64,000 nt of DNA from Megalopta genalis (taxonomy: Eukaryota; Arthropoda; Insecta; Hymenoptera; Halictidae): the NCBI RefSeq assembly GCF_051020955.1, contig NC_135013.1:26873302-26937301 (forward strand), written 5' to 3'. This document shows, in pieces, positions 32,635-44,762 of the stretch. Numbering within the stretch: position 1 is the first letter of the stretch; every line of letters begins with the position of its first letter. The notes beneath the pieces are model-generated. The model was not told the DNA's origin. It saw only the letters and a program-made list of their open reading frames with translations, and searched no databases. Position numbers and translations under genes: made by a program.

Positions 32635-33464
32635 TTTCTACGGGAAGAACGCGCCGCGTGTCGCGTGTCCTCACTTCCGAGATATTGTCGCCTAACTTTA
32701 TAATTTTATAAACACTCGGAGAGCGGTACATTTTTACGACTGTAGCATTGACGATGTTCATAATTTTATAAAAATTCTAACCTACATTCGGTAATTTTTC
32801 AAAACGTATTTTCGAAGGTATTTCTTGCAGATTTATCAGCCTTTCCTGTCGATCCCGATGTAACAACAATTCAGTTTATTCAATTGCTGAAAATTGAGTA
32901 ATTAGAGAACGATTTTTAAATACTCTGGATCAAAATTGACCCAGCCATCGCCACGCGGCAGTTAACATTCTCATCACGGCTAAAAAATGTCGACTTTCGC
33001 TTTAACAATTGAATTATCTTTCGTTTCTATAAAATAAACATGAACGCACATACGAATCAAAGTCTGCTTTTTGCAAAGACTCTTAACAAAGTCTTTTGTA
33101 TGAATCCTTTTATTTTAACCATCTTTTTTACAGCTTTTAAGAATATTAAACCAAGCTCTTATATTTCTCAGTGTACGTACACGATGTCTTCTTTGCACGG
33201 CACTTTTTACACGGATTTTTTTCTGGAACGTATCTACCGCGTAAAAACAGAATTGGATGTAAATACGTAAAAAATGTCCAGTCTCACTTGGCGTCCTGCG
33301 TGGACCGCGCCAAGTGCCGTTGCGAGACATCCTCCAGCCGCACCCGAGCAATAAATTAGTCAAAGAGACACTGAAGAGACTCTAAAAAATGGCATCGCCC
33401 AAACCGCCCGCAGCCTAAACACAAACTGTAGAGACGACGGAACAACGCACGCGTCGCGAACATT
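32635..33464. other. Intergenic, nothing recognised
   Basis: AT-rich unique sequence. TTTATAATTTTATAAA-type short repeats occur around 32700-32770. No supported gene. Confidence 0.6.
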
Positions 33465-33676
33465 GTTGCCGTGAATTCCCTCCAACGTCGCGTGACTCCA
33501 TCGTGACGTCACGGATGAGCAGTTCAGCGGAGTAGGGGGAGAGAGAGAGCAGCGACCAATCGCAACGCGAGAGGATCCCTGGCAAACCTACTGCCCTCTA
33601 TCCCGACTCTGCTCAATTGTTCATCCGTGACGTCACGGATGGATCACGTGACATTCGAGGCAATTCACGGCAACGC
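33465..33676. mobile_element. ~212-bp foldback element with TGACGTCA in each arm
   Basis: TTGCCGTGAATTCCCTC on the left pairs with GAGGCAATTCACGGCAA on the right. The arms (about 80 bp) each carry a CGTGACGTCACGGATG segment, plus diverged GAGCAGAGTCGGGAT / TTCAGCGGAGTAGGGG. The centre has a short GA run. TGACGTCA is the classical CREB/ATF site, so the arms could act as paired enhancer sites; that is inference. No clear target duplication. Confidence 0.7.
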
Positions 33677-34800
33677 TGGACAAGACAATCGGGATGACCG
33701 ATTAACGTTCTCGTTATCTGGCAACCTGGCCGAAAAACAGCGCGTCTTCGCGAGGCGAAGGCAATCCGTTTTGCTGTGTCGGATGCTTGCTAACCTATTG
33801 CGGGAAGTTCCCCGCGAACTGCAGAAGTACTCACCAAAGTGAATTAAAGCTTACGCCGTACTGGGAAGGATTCTGTGCTTTATCGCTCGGTCCCGTGGCA
33901 CCGGAGCTTGCGATTCTCGAACACACACACACAAGCGGCCAAGTTTCGAACCGCCTTCGGAATCGATGGAAACAGAGATATGCTTTGTTAAGCCGGCCGG
34001 CTTAGCCCACCGCAAATAATTGCGTTACTTCGAATATTGCGGGAACCACGTGCGGCCGCGAACGAAAACGCGACGCGAGAAATATAATACTCTTGCAGAT
34101 CGGCGAGCGACGCTACTCTGATCTAGCTCGCGCGCGGCGGACAACCACCAACAGTTCATTACATGATTAATTCTTGGATCCGCGAGAACCGGGCACGGTC
34201 GGACACGCGTAAAAGGGAGTGTGCACGTGTTTAAACAATAATTCGACCGCCTACGCAGCCGGCGAGCTTAAAGCTGCCCTAAAGGGGATGCTTGCGCGCG
34301 TCGGATCGGAGAGCAAGGCTCCTCCGATTGAACGCGTGTCTCCGAGGTGGGTCTGTGTTACATTTTGCTCGAAATTCGGTGAACAGCATAATATGATTCT
34401 ACGGTCTCGGTTGGCCACTGTAGCGTGAACTGGTTGCAGAGATTTCGTCCGTGATAGATCTTGAAATTGGGAACGACCTGAATCTATCAACAGTGGCAGA
34501 AGAAACACCGCTATTCTACGGCAGGTACGATGATAGACTGTGAAACCATCGAAACAAGCTAGCAGAAAATCTGCTTCACGATAGCAGCAGCGCTTCGAGA
34601 TTGAAAAAGAATAAAACGCTCTAAAAATAATAAAAAGTAAAATGTTTGATCACACATCGTGAAATCACTCATTTCAATCTGTAAATATAAGCTCGATTGT
34701 GTATAACTAGCATTGTTATACAATAAATATGGTATGACAAAAATAATAATGAAATAATTTAATATATTGTTACTATAAAAAATATTTTATTAAAATCGAG
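33677..34800. other. Intergenic, nothing recognised
   Basis: GC-rich unique sequence turning AT-rich after 34600. Short overlapping frames without domains. Confidence 0.6.
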
Positions 34801-35047
34801 TTAACCCTTTGCACTCGAAGCCACTTTAACTGTAAATCTAAAATCATCTTTCTGACTTATAGTGCTTTCATTTTACAAGACAAAGCGCATTTTATGCGTA
34901 CGAAATTTAGTCTCGCGATTCATACAACGGTTACACTTTCAATAATGTTCGAAATCTAAACTTTGATAATATAAAAATTATCTTGGAACGTGATTTAATA
35001 ATTTTTTAGTGGTGCCTCAGAGTCGCCACTCGAGTGCAAAGGGTTAA
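34801..35047. mobile_element. TTAA MITE, 'CCCTTTGCACTCGA' family, copy 2
   Basis: TTAA at 34801-34804 and 35044-35047. Ends as in 3775-4019 and 247 bp against 245 bp. Hairpin AGTGGTG...CGCCACT just inside the right end. AT-rich interior. Confidence 0.9.
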
Positions 35048-36232
35048 TGAATATACTCCTTTTTTCAATGGAATTATTTAGTTTCTATAGTGTATCGCAA
35101 AATAGGTGCTAAAAATAGGGCAAGCACCTAAACATTAACTATATTATCGTACAATGATATAAATTTTGTCTAAATGTCATTAGACAGATTGTATAAACAA
35201 ATTGGATTAAAAAAAAGAAAGTAATCGATCTCAAAGAGAAAAAGAACCAGCACTTCGGGTGTTTGAAGCTTATGGAAGAAGGCTGAGAGAATGGCCGAAA
35301 CGTAGTTCATTCTTATCTCTCATTATCTTTATTTCAGCCTTGAAATTTGGTCATTTAAAAAATGACCGGACGACCTACCAAATATATATATAGTATACAG
35401 AGATATACTATAGTAGAGGTGCATATATATACTATATAGAGTATATAGAGGTATATTATAGTAGAAATAGGTATAACTTTAAACCGCGCGATCTCGGAAA
35501 GCCGGAAATGTAACAGACCCTTATTCGAGATTCGCATTCAATTACGAAGTTCGAATTCCATTACCGACTTCTTCGGAGATACAACCTGTCCCCGGCGATA
35601 AACCACGGCTCGAGGTGTAACAGGTAAGCCTTGTGCAGCAGCTGGCTCTCAGACCGCTGAAAATTTCACGAAGAGGAAGCGTCGCCTTCGAGGCCGCAGT
35701 TTTTACGGTGTTGTTTGTTATAATGATCAGCTAGGGCTGTTGGTGGTCGCCATCAGGATCGTTTTGCGTCATTTATTGTGATTTCGATTCGTTTAATATT
35801 ACTTTAAGCAATTCATTTGTGCTTTAAGATTCTCTCTCTCTCTCTCTTCTAGTTATTAAACATTTTGATCGAACAGAAATATTAGAACGAATACGTGACA
35901 TTAATCGAAATAGGAAACAAGTTTGCGAGTTGGTTACTTGCGAAATTAAATTGACATTTTTTTATTCGATATTTTTCATAAAACTATGATACTTATGTAT
36001 CGATTCTCATTATCGTTTTGTTAATTTCTAAATAATATTACACGCTACTGTGAAATAAACTTTTAACGCACAGATTCCAAAATTTTTTATATTTATTTAA
36101 TAACTTACCAGGAAATAGGAAGTCTTTTTTATAAAAGTTCATCAGGAAGGAATATTTTGGTGAACGAAACATTTTAGTACAAATAGAGTACTAGTCAAGA
36201 TGCAAGATACTTGTTTATTTCAAACCCTGATA
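35048..36232. other. Intergenic, nothing recognised
   Basis: AT-rich; ATATATACTATA tracts at 35380-35460 and a short (CT)n at 35830-35848. No supported gene. Confidence 0.6.
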
Positions 36233-36601
36233 AACATGGTGTCCCATAATTATGTTAACACCCGGAAAGGAGTGATTCCAGAGGTCATTTGAAGTAACTT
36301 TTTCCTTAGCGAAAATACAATCCGCTGCTTGGTTTACGAGTTATTAACGAAAAACACTGACCAATGAGAGGCGAGCTCCCCTAGCGCTAGGCGGCCAAGC
36401 CAATCAGCGGAACTGGACTTCGACCGCTCGTTGGCTCGGCCGCCACGCGCCAGCCGAGCGCGCCTCTCATTGGTCAGCGTTTTTCGTCAATAACTCGTAA
36501 ACGAACCCGCGGATTGCATTTTCGTTAAGGAAAAAGTTTCTTCAAATGACCTCAGGAATCAGCCCTTTCCAGATGTTAACATAATTATGGAACACCCTGT
36601 A
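36233..36601. mobile_element. 369-bp foldback MITE (CAGGGTGT family), copy D
   Basis: The left end is worn (ACATGGTGTCCCATAATTAT); the right end reads GTTAACATAATTATGG then AACACCCTGTA. The inner block ACGAGTTATTAACGAAAAAC is as in A, C and F, but the outer 40 bp belong to the 'ATAATTATGTTAACA' subtype shared with E and, in part, B. Confidence 0.9.
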
Positions 36602-37358
36602 TTACCTATAATATGGATATTTGATCGGACCGAGAACGGCACGATGCTAGCACGGCACTGTGAACGTGACATAAAATAATCGGACGGAGACCGTCTCAGG
36701 AACGGCTCTACAATATGTCTCGCCCCTTGATTATCTGAGAAATGTGACTCCGATCATCGCTCGAGAGTATTTGTTTACCTTCGCTGGCTCGGCTCGTTGG
36801 ACCGCGTATAGGAACGACGGCACAGGTATCTGTACACGTGATCGCACGATCTCACTTTGTCCTTGATCGCGACCACGAGGAATCGATAGGTCACGTTGTC
36901 GTTGTCGCGAGCGACGTCGGCGGAACGCGGCCGGAGATAAAGCCGCTCGTCGAGAGACTTGAGACGTCTACGAAAGAGCCGGTTCGAAGAAAGTGTATCT
37001 TAAATTTTATGATCGCCGAATACGGTGTTCGACGCCCTTATCCCGGCTTCGCAGGATCAAATCGTAGCAGCGGCTGACTGAGGACTTTCTCGATGGAATT
37101 TCTAATGCGGCGAGTGTTCTATGAAGATGTGCCAGTGTCAAAGGGATCTTGTGGCCCTTGGAGGGCAGCATCAATGGTTTACGAATTCTCTCAAGGACTC
37201 CGAGGCTTCCGGATACCGCGGTGGATTCCTCCGAGAACAAGCAGTCTGTTCTTGATCAGAGTTCTCTTGTACAGTCGTGGTATTTTCGAGAACTGTCCGA
37301 TATTAATGTACACATTTTTGTCATAAATGCATAAAATCCGCAGTCCACTAAACAGGTA
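36602..37358. other. Intergenic; one 'ATCCGCAGTC' end
   Basis: Unique sequence; TGCATAAAATCCGCAGTC at 37328-37345 is a solo right end of the GACTGCGGATTT family, lying 14 bp before the MITE at 37359. No gene supported. Confidence 0.5.
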
Positions 37359-37722
37359 TGCAGAGTGTCCTATAATTATGTTAATAGCCGGAAGAAGGTG
37401 ATTCCTGAGGTCATTTGAAGCAACTTTTTCCTTAGTGAAATTGCAATCCGCGGCTTTGTTTTGGAGTTATTGACGAAAAACGCTGACCAATGAGAGGCGA
37501 GCTCGGCTGGCGCGAGGCGGCCGAGCCAATCAGCGGAACTGGGCTTCGACCGCTCATTGGCTCGGCCGCTTAGCATTAGGCGAGCTCGCCTCTCATTGGT
37601 CAGTGTTTTTCGTTAATAACTCGTAAACCATGCAGCGGATTGCATTTTCGCTAAGGAAGAAGTTATTTTAAATCTCCTCAGGAATCATCCTTTTCCATGT
37701 GTTAACATGATTACACCCTGTA
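37359..37722. mobile_element. 364-bp foldback MITE (CAGGGTGT family), copy E
   Basis: Ends TGCAGAGTGTCCTATAATTA and ATTACACCCTGTA, the left one mutated. Same subtype as copy D. The central region includes GAGGCGGCCGAGCCAATCAG, nearly the same as in D. Confidence 0.88.
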
Positions 37723-39169
37723 TAAGATATAATAGGAAATGCAGGTTTGATTAACCTGGAAGCCATCTGAAAAGCGGTATTTATTATTCGATGTAAGAGA
37801 TAATTCTTCGAGATAATCGGTAGATTGAAAATTTGTATGTGCTTCGATCCGGACATAAAAGGGTTTGCAGTCCAAATTTTCAGCTTTCCGCTAGTCGAAC
37901 ACACCCGTTTGCAAATCAAATTCATCCTTTCGAATCCACCTTCCCAAACTCGATTAAATTCACTCAAGCTTTTATAATCAACAGAAAATTTGTGTTAAAG
38001 TGAAATAACATAAACAAACATATAATATATCATTAGAGTATGTAATTTATTTGTAAATTGTTTATCCTGTTTACTGTTTTGTGAAGGTAGTGAAAATAAT
38101 GGCGTTCTTCAATCCCCAAGTGCTTTTCTTCCAACAGAAACAAGTAAAATAAGTTTGACCAGCTTATAAGGTCCGCTGTGCGACCAATTTGCTCGACACA
38201 GCATCGGAATGATTGCGAAAACCCACGTAGAAGTACTAAAATATTTACCCTTACACTTTCTTTCGTATGGCCAAACGCCGCTCTTACAAGGGGAACTTAC
38301 GGTCGTGGGATTCGCTTTTGAAACGAGAGCAGGTTACAGTTACAGTACATATCTAATAGCAAAATGTTAAATACAAAAGTTACATGTTTTCAAACCGAAA
38401 ATACAACTATTATAGTTTCTCTTCGTTGATCGGTTTAAAGGTCGTTTGGAGGATAACTTTGTTTCTTCAAATGGAAAACTGTATTTTACTTACAGATTTT
38501 TATTGAAATATTTTTTCATCAGATTTCATCTTACAGAGATATTTAATAAAATTTACAATTTTATAAATGAAGAATCGCAGTGTTATATATGGTTTGGAGA
38601 CGCAAGCCACTACTGCGACTATTTATGTTGCAATAAAAGCAACGTGGAAAAGTGAAATTGTTATTGATTCATCAGCATTCAGTTATAAACAAGATAAAAG
38701 AGTTTCATGACTACACGAATTGTTCATAAGTAAACAAATTTTCCATTTTATTAAATATCCCAGTGAGATAAAATTGATTCTTTTTTGAAATCGAGTAACT
38801 CTCTCTCTCCCTCTCTCTCTCTATTGTATTAAAAATTCCTCCCGAAAATTTGTTGTTCCCGTGACATCTAGATTTCAAGTTTTCAAACGAGCATCCTGTA
38901 CGTGTTATCTACACGATCGCGTGCAAACTTGCGATCGAAACATCTTAAAAAAGAAAAACCATTTTGAAAAATCCCATTAAACTTTTTTAGTATTAACTAT
39001 ATACCGTAACATTAACCTGCTCTCGTTTCGAAACTCGCTCTCGCTTCCCACGACCGTAAATTCCGCTTGTTAGCGAAAATCGCAAAGAAACGACGCACCC
39101 CGCGTGGATCCATCGATCAGATTCCGAAAATGAAATTTCCGGCTGCGCGAAGGTGAAAAGCTGTTCCCC
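37723..39169. other. Intergenic, nothing recognised
   Basis: AT-rich unique sequence with a short (CT)n at about 38800-38821. The frames at 37668-37967 and 38446-38655 have no known domain. Confidence 0.6.
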
Positions 39170-39720
39170 GTTCAATTCGTGGAGCATCCCCCGCGATGGG
39201 ACATCGGTTCGCGAGCGAGGAGGGCCGGTGATCCGAAGCAAGCAGGGAGAAAGGGCCGAGGGTCTGGCTTTAATTTAATCGGGCGAGTGGCGTCAAGGAT
39301 CGGCGGGGGGCGCCTGCGCAGCCGTCGTACGTCCCTGGACCACCGACCGCCTAGTAGCACGCGTCGACGTCGGCGTCGTGGTTGTCGTCGTGGTGGTGTA
39401 CGTTGTCGTCGTCGCGACGCCCAGTGACCGTGCCGCGATTCTCGAGCAGTGCGCGTCCACACGTCGCGACGACACGGCTCCTATCGTCGGTCCCTTCGTC
39501 GGCCACCGGTGACTTTCGATCCGTCGTCGACGACGCTCTCGAACGCGTTCACCCCTTTGTGCACGTGACACTGTTGCTGTCGGCGCGCATAAATCATCTG
39601 CGTCCCGGCACCACCATCTCGGCCAGCGTCCCTCCAAAACAGCGTCCACGGCTTGCACCGCGATGCCACGGACACGTTGACCCACGCTCGACACCCTCAG
39701 CGATCACCGAAGGTAAGGGT
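39170..39720. promoter_or_regulatory. GC/CpG-rich island, possible promoter or first exon
   Basis: Strongly GC-rich with GCGCCTGCGCAGCC (NRF1-like TGCGCA core) near 39310 and trinucleotide CGTCGT/GTCGTG runs at 39360-39420. ACCGAAG|GTAAGG near 39711 is a good splice-donor match. This would fit a CpG-rich promoter with a non-coding first exon on the + strand. Overlapping open frames on both strands (up to 196 codons) are low-complexity and I do not call a protein. Confidence 0.3.
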
Positions 39721-40343
39721 GAACAGCCGGCGTCCCACGCCAACGCTCCAAACCACCCTAAACTTTCGAATTTACCGGGTCACCGAGAGTCGTCTCGCGG
39801 TTTCGGTCGGCGGGATGGAATTTTTGGGACGGTTCCGTTTACGAGACGAAACCCTTGCCCTAACAGCGCCTTCGGGATTACTATGACTACGCATTCTTCG
39901 GGTCGTAAGAATTTCTTGGACAAAAGAGAAAATTTATGTTCGTTGCGTGCCTACGTTTACGTGAGTTCTTAAATATATTGCTAATAAAAAGGAACAGAAT
40001 TTTATTCTGGCTTTAAGGGACGAAATAACATTCTTAACGTTAGTAATATCAAACCAGTCATAATGACCAGTTTCTGATTTTTCACTTCACTGTTCCTGAT
40101 ATTGTACGAATATTTCTATTGGAATTGTTTTGGAGAAATTGCTTTATCCAAACATATATTGTAATATACATAAAATAACAGAAAGCGTGCGAAATTTAAA
40201 TAAATACAATTTTGTCATTGTCATAGAATAATGTACATCATTTGTATTTTAGGGCAAGGTAATTCTATTGTTAACAGGTTATTTTGTTTTATTATTAATT
40301 GTTAGAAATCTCCAATACGAGTCAGGGGTTGCCAAGAGGTTAA

Positions 40344-40593
40344 TTAACCCCTCGTCGTACCATTATCTTCACAGTTACGTCAATTAAAACTTATTCGATT
40401 GTAATAATTTCATAGAAAAGAAAGCAATTTATATTTATCGTGTGCCCGCATTTGTTCGAATGTTAGAATATCGTTAATAATAGTACAACATTTCATTCCG
40501 ACTTTAACAAACAAAATGACATTCATACCTAAGAGTTTATTATTTGACACCTTCGTCACGAGTCGGACTTGTCCAAGTACGGCAAAGGGTTGA
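40344..40593. mobile_element. Degenerate TTAA-type MITE
   Basis: TTAACCCCTCGTCGTACC at 40344 and GTACGGCAAAGGGTTGA at 40577-40593 form worn inverted ends, the right TTAA mutated to TTGA. A subterminal GGACTTGTCC lies inside the right end. Length (250 bp) fits the other families. Low certainty because of divergence. Confidence 0.5.
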
Positions 40594-42610
40594 TAATATA
40601 CGTTCGGATTTACGACTATTCGTCAACATTTTTTCAATAATATTCTCAGGGTAGTTTCTGCAGTAAATGATAGAACGTTGTAGATCCTTCGAGCACGTGT
40701 GATCAAGCACATGATCTTGAATACAATAATATCGTTCCCTGAGAAGAATGAAAATAGTTTCCCTCCATGAACCGGATTTTATAAGCATCGAATCTTCGTG
40801 TACATTTCGATTCTCGAAGTACAAGTCTATTCACAGGTTTCGTACCGTATTCACCGACGTTTCTGCGTGGCATGAATTGAATTGTATACCGTTCGTGTTT
40901 TATGTACATGCGGAAAGTTCTCTTCACAAGAAGTTGATTGATGCTCTCGACTCTCTGGTGGTTGTTCAGTTGCTAGAAAGAATTCCGAAGCTCCTTAATC
41001 ATTCATCGGACGAATGATGCGAAGCGGTTTCTACGCAATGTAAATTTCATTTCACAGCGTTCTTCGAGCGCGGTAGATTCATCTTGAACATGTATGCAGG
41101 AATTTGTGCAGGAATATGTAGGATTCGTGCAGAACATATGCATGACTTTTATCTCGATCATTATCGAATGATACATTGAAAAGATTTCTCGGATTCTTCA
41201 ACGGTAGGACGAATGAAGGAAAAATCGAACTGAATTTTATTTTTACCCTCAAGCAGGCTGACGATTTTCTATCTTACCGTTAAGAACGAATAAAAATACA
41301 AAAAGTTAGTAAAACTGTTTAAGATTTTGATTGCAACATTCGCGACTCTCTTGTCAATACCCTAACAGGTGGAAGTTTGGTTCAATTTAAGCTGTAACAT
41401 ACAATATGAAATTCAATGCAAACGAAGATACTATCGTTTTATATTATACAAATTATTAAATAATTATTATACAAATTATTATACAAATCCCAAATAAATA
41501 TGTTACCGAGATGAAGATTGATAGTGTCAAATAACGTTTTAATTTGTATTAACCACTTGCACTACGATATTGAGTCAGACTAGCGACGAACATTTCACAC
41601 ATAATTTACTAAATATATCAAACCTAATATTAAAGTCTAAGAATAAAGGTAAAATACAAGAAACAAACATTCTCTCGTTCTACCAAGGAAATGATTAATG
41701 ACAAAAAATTGCTAGTTAAGGTAAAAGAGATCGTAGAGCAATAGGTTAATATACATTAATCACTTAATGTTTGTATATCTTAAATTTTAAATACATAATA
41801 ATTGATTTATATTTTCCGGCAAAAGATGGTTCCATTTTACAATATTTCTCAGATAATACACGTGTATCGAAAACAACGGGTACCCATATATTACCTCTTT
41901 ATTTCGATACACGTGTAACCGGGTACAAAGGAGTGTACGGCTGAAAACATGGATACATTAATTACTCGCTGACACGTGCACATCTGAATCCTTCTTACGC
42001 GTTCTAAGTCGTGATCTCTAATAAACCCGTTATGTCGCAACAAGGTCCCAAACATGACTAGCTAAAGATCCGACATTTCATGCGAGACTAGCATAGATAT
42101 ATGTTCCTAAAAAAAGAAAGTCGCGCGTGAATAATTCATACGCTTATAGCTGATCGTTTTGCGTCGTTCGCGCCATAAATATTGCACGGGCCGCGTCCGA
42201 CGCGCGGCGTTTGAAGCTTCCTGTCATCGTCGCGCGGAATTTCTATCTACAAGCTTACTCGCGCGAAACGTCGCCGCGTCGGCTGATCGATACCGAGGGA
42301 AAAATTCGTCCGCGGCCGAAAAATTCCTCGCGATGGAAATCTTGGACGCCGAGCGGCGGCGTCGCGACGCGCCGCGTCGCTGCGTCCCCTCGCGTTTCCG
42401 CCGCTGCCAGCTTCGTCCCGTCCGTCGACTGTGCTCCACGCGCGCAAGATTATTAACAGAGAAAAGAGATTATTAAAAAGAGAAAATTGGCAGAAATTTT
42501 TCGGCCAGGGAAATACCGAAAAGAAAAGACCAGAAAATACCGTTCTCTTTCGGTGTTTTTAGGCCCCGCGTGATCTCGGCGCTTCTCTCCAATCGGCCAC
42601 TGCGTTGATT
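40594..42610. other. Intergenic, with one perfect hairpin
   Basis: AT-rich unique sequence to 42100, then a GC-rich island at 42150-42450. A perfect 15-bp inverted repeat (ACACGTGTATCGAAA at 41858-41872 and its complement at 41902-41916) encloses 29 bp. Open frames in the GC island are mutual shadows without domains. Confidence 0.55.
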
Positions 42611-43920
42611 AAGGTAGAAACGTACTAATGTCAACGTCACGTGAAATCACATGAAATCATGTCACATTTGAAAAATGCGAGCTTACGTATTTCCATGGCT
42701 TTAAATTTATTAGCAACAGACCAGGATCACGTCGCGCTGTTCATATGTGGTCACGCGTGATTTCAATTTCACGTGACATTATGCAGTAAATTCTCCTAAA
42801 TTATCCCTCAGCTTGTATATGATTTATCATTTATAATTATAAAGTGTTTATAATTTCAAAGTAATTTTTCTCTCCAACGGAAACGACCGTGTTCAAAATT
42901 GTTTTGAAAACTGGAAATGTGACTTTTATGTGTTATATTGTATTACGTTACGATGAATTATGTAGGTTGAATTTATTAACAGGTTCAATGATATGGAATA
43001 CTAAATTTTGTAGAGTATGAAATTTTTTATTTGATCTGTCAAATTAAACTTGATGCTTTCTCACACGTTTAGTAAGTAATTCTTCCATTTCGTGTTGGGA
43101 TTCCATGATTTCGATTTCAAAGTTCAAGAGCTCTTGCAATAATTTTTGAAATGGACTAGGATAGTTATATTTATTTATATGTGGGCTTGAATAGTTAGAA
43201 ATGCGTGTGTGTAATAATTTGAAATGGACTAAAATAGTTATATTTATTTATATATGAACTAAAATAGTTAGAAACGCAATAGAAGTGGACAACTTGAGAA
43301 GAAGAGATATATTATTTATTATTATAGGTATTTCCAAAATATTTTATGAGTATTTGTAACTTTGAAATCCAAATCATGAAAATCCAACAAGAAATACAAG
43401 AATTATTTATTGAACGTGTGAGAAAGCATCAAATTTTATTTGGCTTAAGATCAAATAAAAAATTTTATATTCTACGAAATTTGGTATTCTTCTCTTTTGC
43501 AATATTTTCAATTAAGCCATGCAGGAATTGAAATTCGTCTTTGATCAGCCTGAAATATGTGTATGAAATCCACTAGGATATTCTAATTCTCTTACTAAAT
43601 GGCTATATTCTTCCAAATGTTCCCTCTTCGCATTTATTTTGTGCACCCAAGATCCACGTCCCTTATTCTGTCAAATTAGAGATGCTGCAATATTTTTTTA
43701 TATCTTTTTCTCAATCGGATGATCTAATGCCCGAGCTCTCATGCTCCATCGTAAACGATGCATTACAAAATGGTAAAATTGTTACAGCTTCACGGTAGCA
43801 TGTGATTTCACGTAACAATATGTTTATATCAATATGTTTTTTTGTTTTCTAATAACGCCACGTGCTGTCACATGATTTCACGCAATCTCACGTGATACAA
43901 CATTGCTACGTTTCCACCTT
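42611..43920. mobile_element. ~1.3-kb foldback transposon with two diverging ORF remnants
   Basis: Ends AAGGTAGAAACGTACTAATG and CATTGCTACGTTTCCACCTT, followed inward by CACGTGAAATCACATGAAAT and its complement, make imperfect inverted arms of over 50 bp. Inside, 42990-43150 and 43346-43490 are a second, inverted pair. Read outward, each arm encodes a related peptide (ELFIERVRKHQILF on +, ELLTKRVRKHQV on -). The pattern LxxxVRKHxxLF recalls the start of MADF/Myb-like domains, which PIF/Harbinger transposons encode beside their transposase. No transposase is present. Confidence 0.5.
43346..43490 (+). pseudogene. MADF-like ORF remnant, + strand copy
   Basis: A 61-codon frame; NFEIQIMKIQQEIQELF is followed by IERVRKHQ. 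The minus-strand counterpart at 42990-43150 differs largely by conservative codon changes (EIEIMESQHEMEELL) and carries a stop after RKHQV. The two look like inverted copies of one former coding sequence. Family assignment is tentative. Confidence 0.35.
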
Positions 43921-44299
43921 TGGCAGCACTTCGTTGTCGTCCCCACCACCGCGAGAAGCATTGAAATCGCACGAGACCTAACGACACAGTGCCGCGGGCA
44001 CTTGTTGAAAAAAAGCTTTGATATTTTCGAGTTGCTGAAAACGTAAAACACACACGCGGGGCTCTCTATCGGAAAACAATTTCTCTTCGGAGGATTCGGA
44101 ACTTGTTTTGATGTTGCGTCACACGGCGCGGCGGACGATAACCATTAAGAATGAAATGAAATGTGAAAAAGTATGAACTTTTAAATTGAAAATAGCTCTG
44201 CAACTCCTTCATTTGTTAATGCTAATACGTGTAATTCATTGCTGTCTCTTTTTTGTTCCTATTATAAAAGGAATAATTTAAGATATTGGAAATCATTTA

Positions 44300-44465
44300 T
44301 AATTTCAAAGTATGTAATTTCTATTTTCAGTGAAATGACCGTTTTCAAAATTGTTTTGAAAACTGGAAATGCGACTTTTGTGTATTACAATGATCAATGA
44401 ATTATGTAGGTTCTATTTATTAACAGGTTCAATTTGTTAACTGGTTCAATTTCTCATATAATCCA
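44300..44465. repeat. Duplicate of the 42.86-43.0 kb segment
   Basis: TTCAAAATTGTTTTGAAAAC, TGGAAATG(T/C)GACTTTTGTG and ATGAATTATGTAGGTT repeat, in the same order, the stretch 42860-42990 inside the preceding foldback. It is probably a fragment of a second copy of that element. Confidence 0.7.
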
Positions 44466-44490
44466 CAACGTGAATAATGGTATCTGCATA

Positions 44491-44760
44491 GTGGAGCCAG
44501 TTACTGCGTTTGTTAAACTATTTATTTTTGGGTATAATTAATTTCATATTTGTTAAATAAGACATGATACATTTTTTTATTCTTTGATTTTCTTCATTTT
44601 TGAAGGAAAAAATTGAACATGTCTTATTCGACAACTATAAACTTAATCGTCCGTTAATTATTACGAAAATAATTAATACCAAAATGATAATACTTTCATC
44701 TGTTTCCCGAGATTAAACTGAAAGCACAGTAATTGGTCACTTCACAGTAACCAGCTCCAC
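44491..44760. mobile_element. 270-bp TA-flanked MITE (GTGGAGC family), copy 2
   Basis: TA at 44489-44490 and 44761-44762; ends GTGGAGCCAGTTACTG and CAGTAACCAGCTCCAC. Inner arms pair (AATAAGACATGATACA / ATTGAACATGTCTTATT). AT-rich and non-coding. Copy 1 at 24869. Confidence 0.85.
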
Positions 44761-44762
44761 TA

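Noticed and set aside
39293..39972. Long frames on both strands in the GC island
   Set aside because: Composed of trinucleotide runs (poly-Thr, Arg/Ser), mutually overlapping; treated as a possible promoter rather than protein.
41551..41600. TTAACCACTTGCACTACGA as a worn TTAA end
   Set aside because: Similarity to the CCCTTTGCACTCGA end is partial and no partner end was found.
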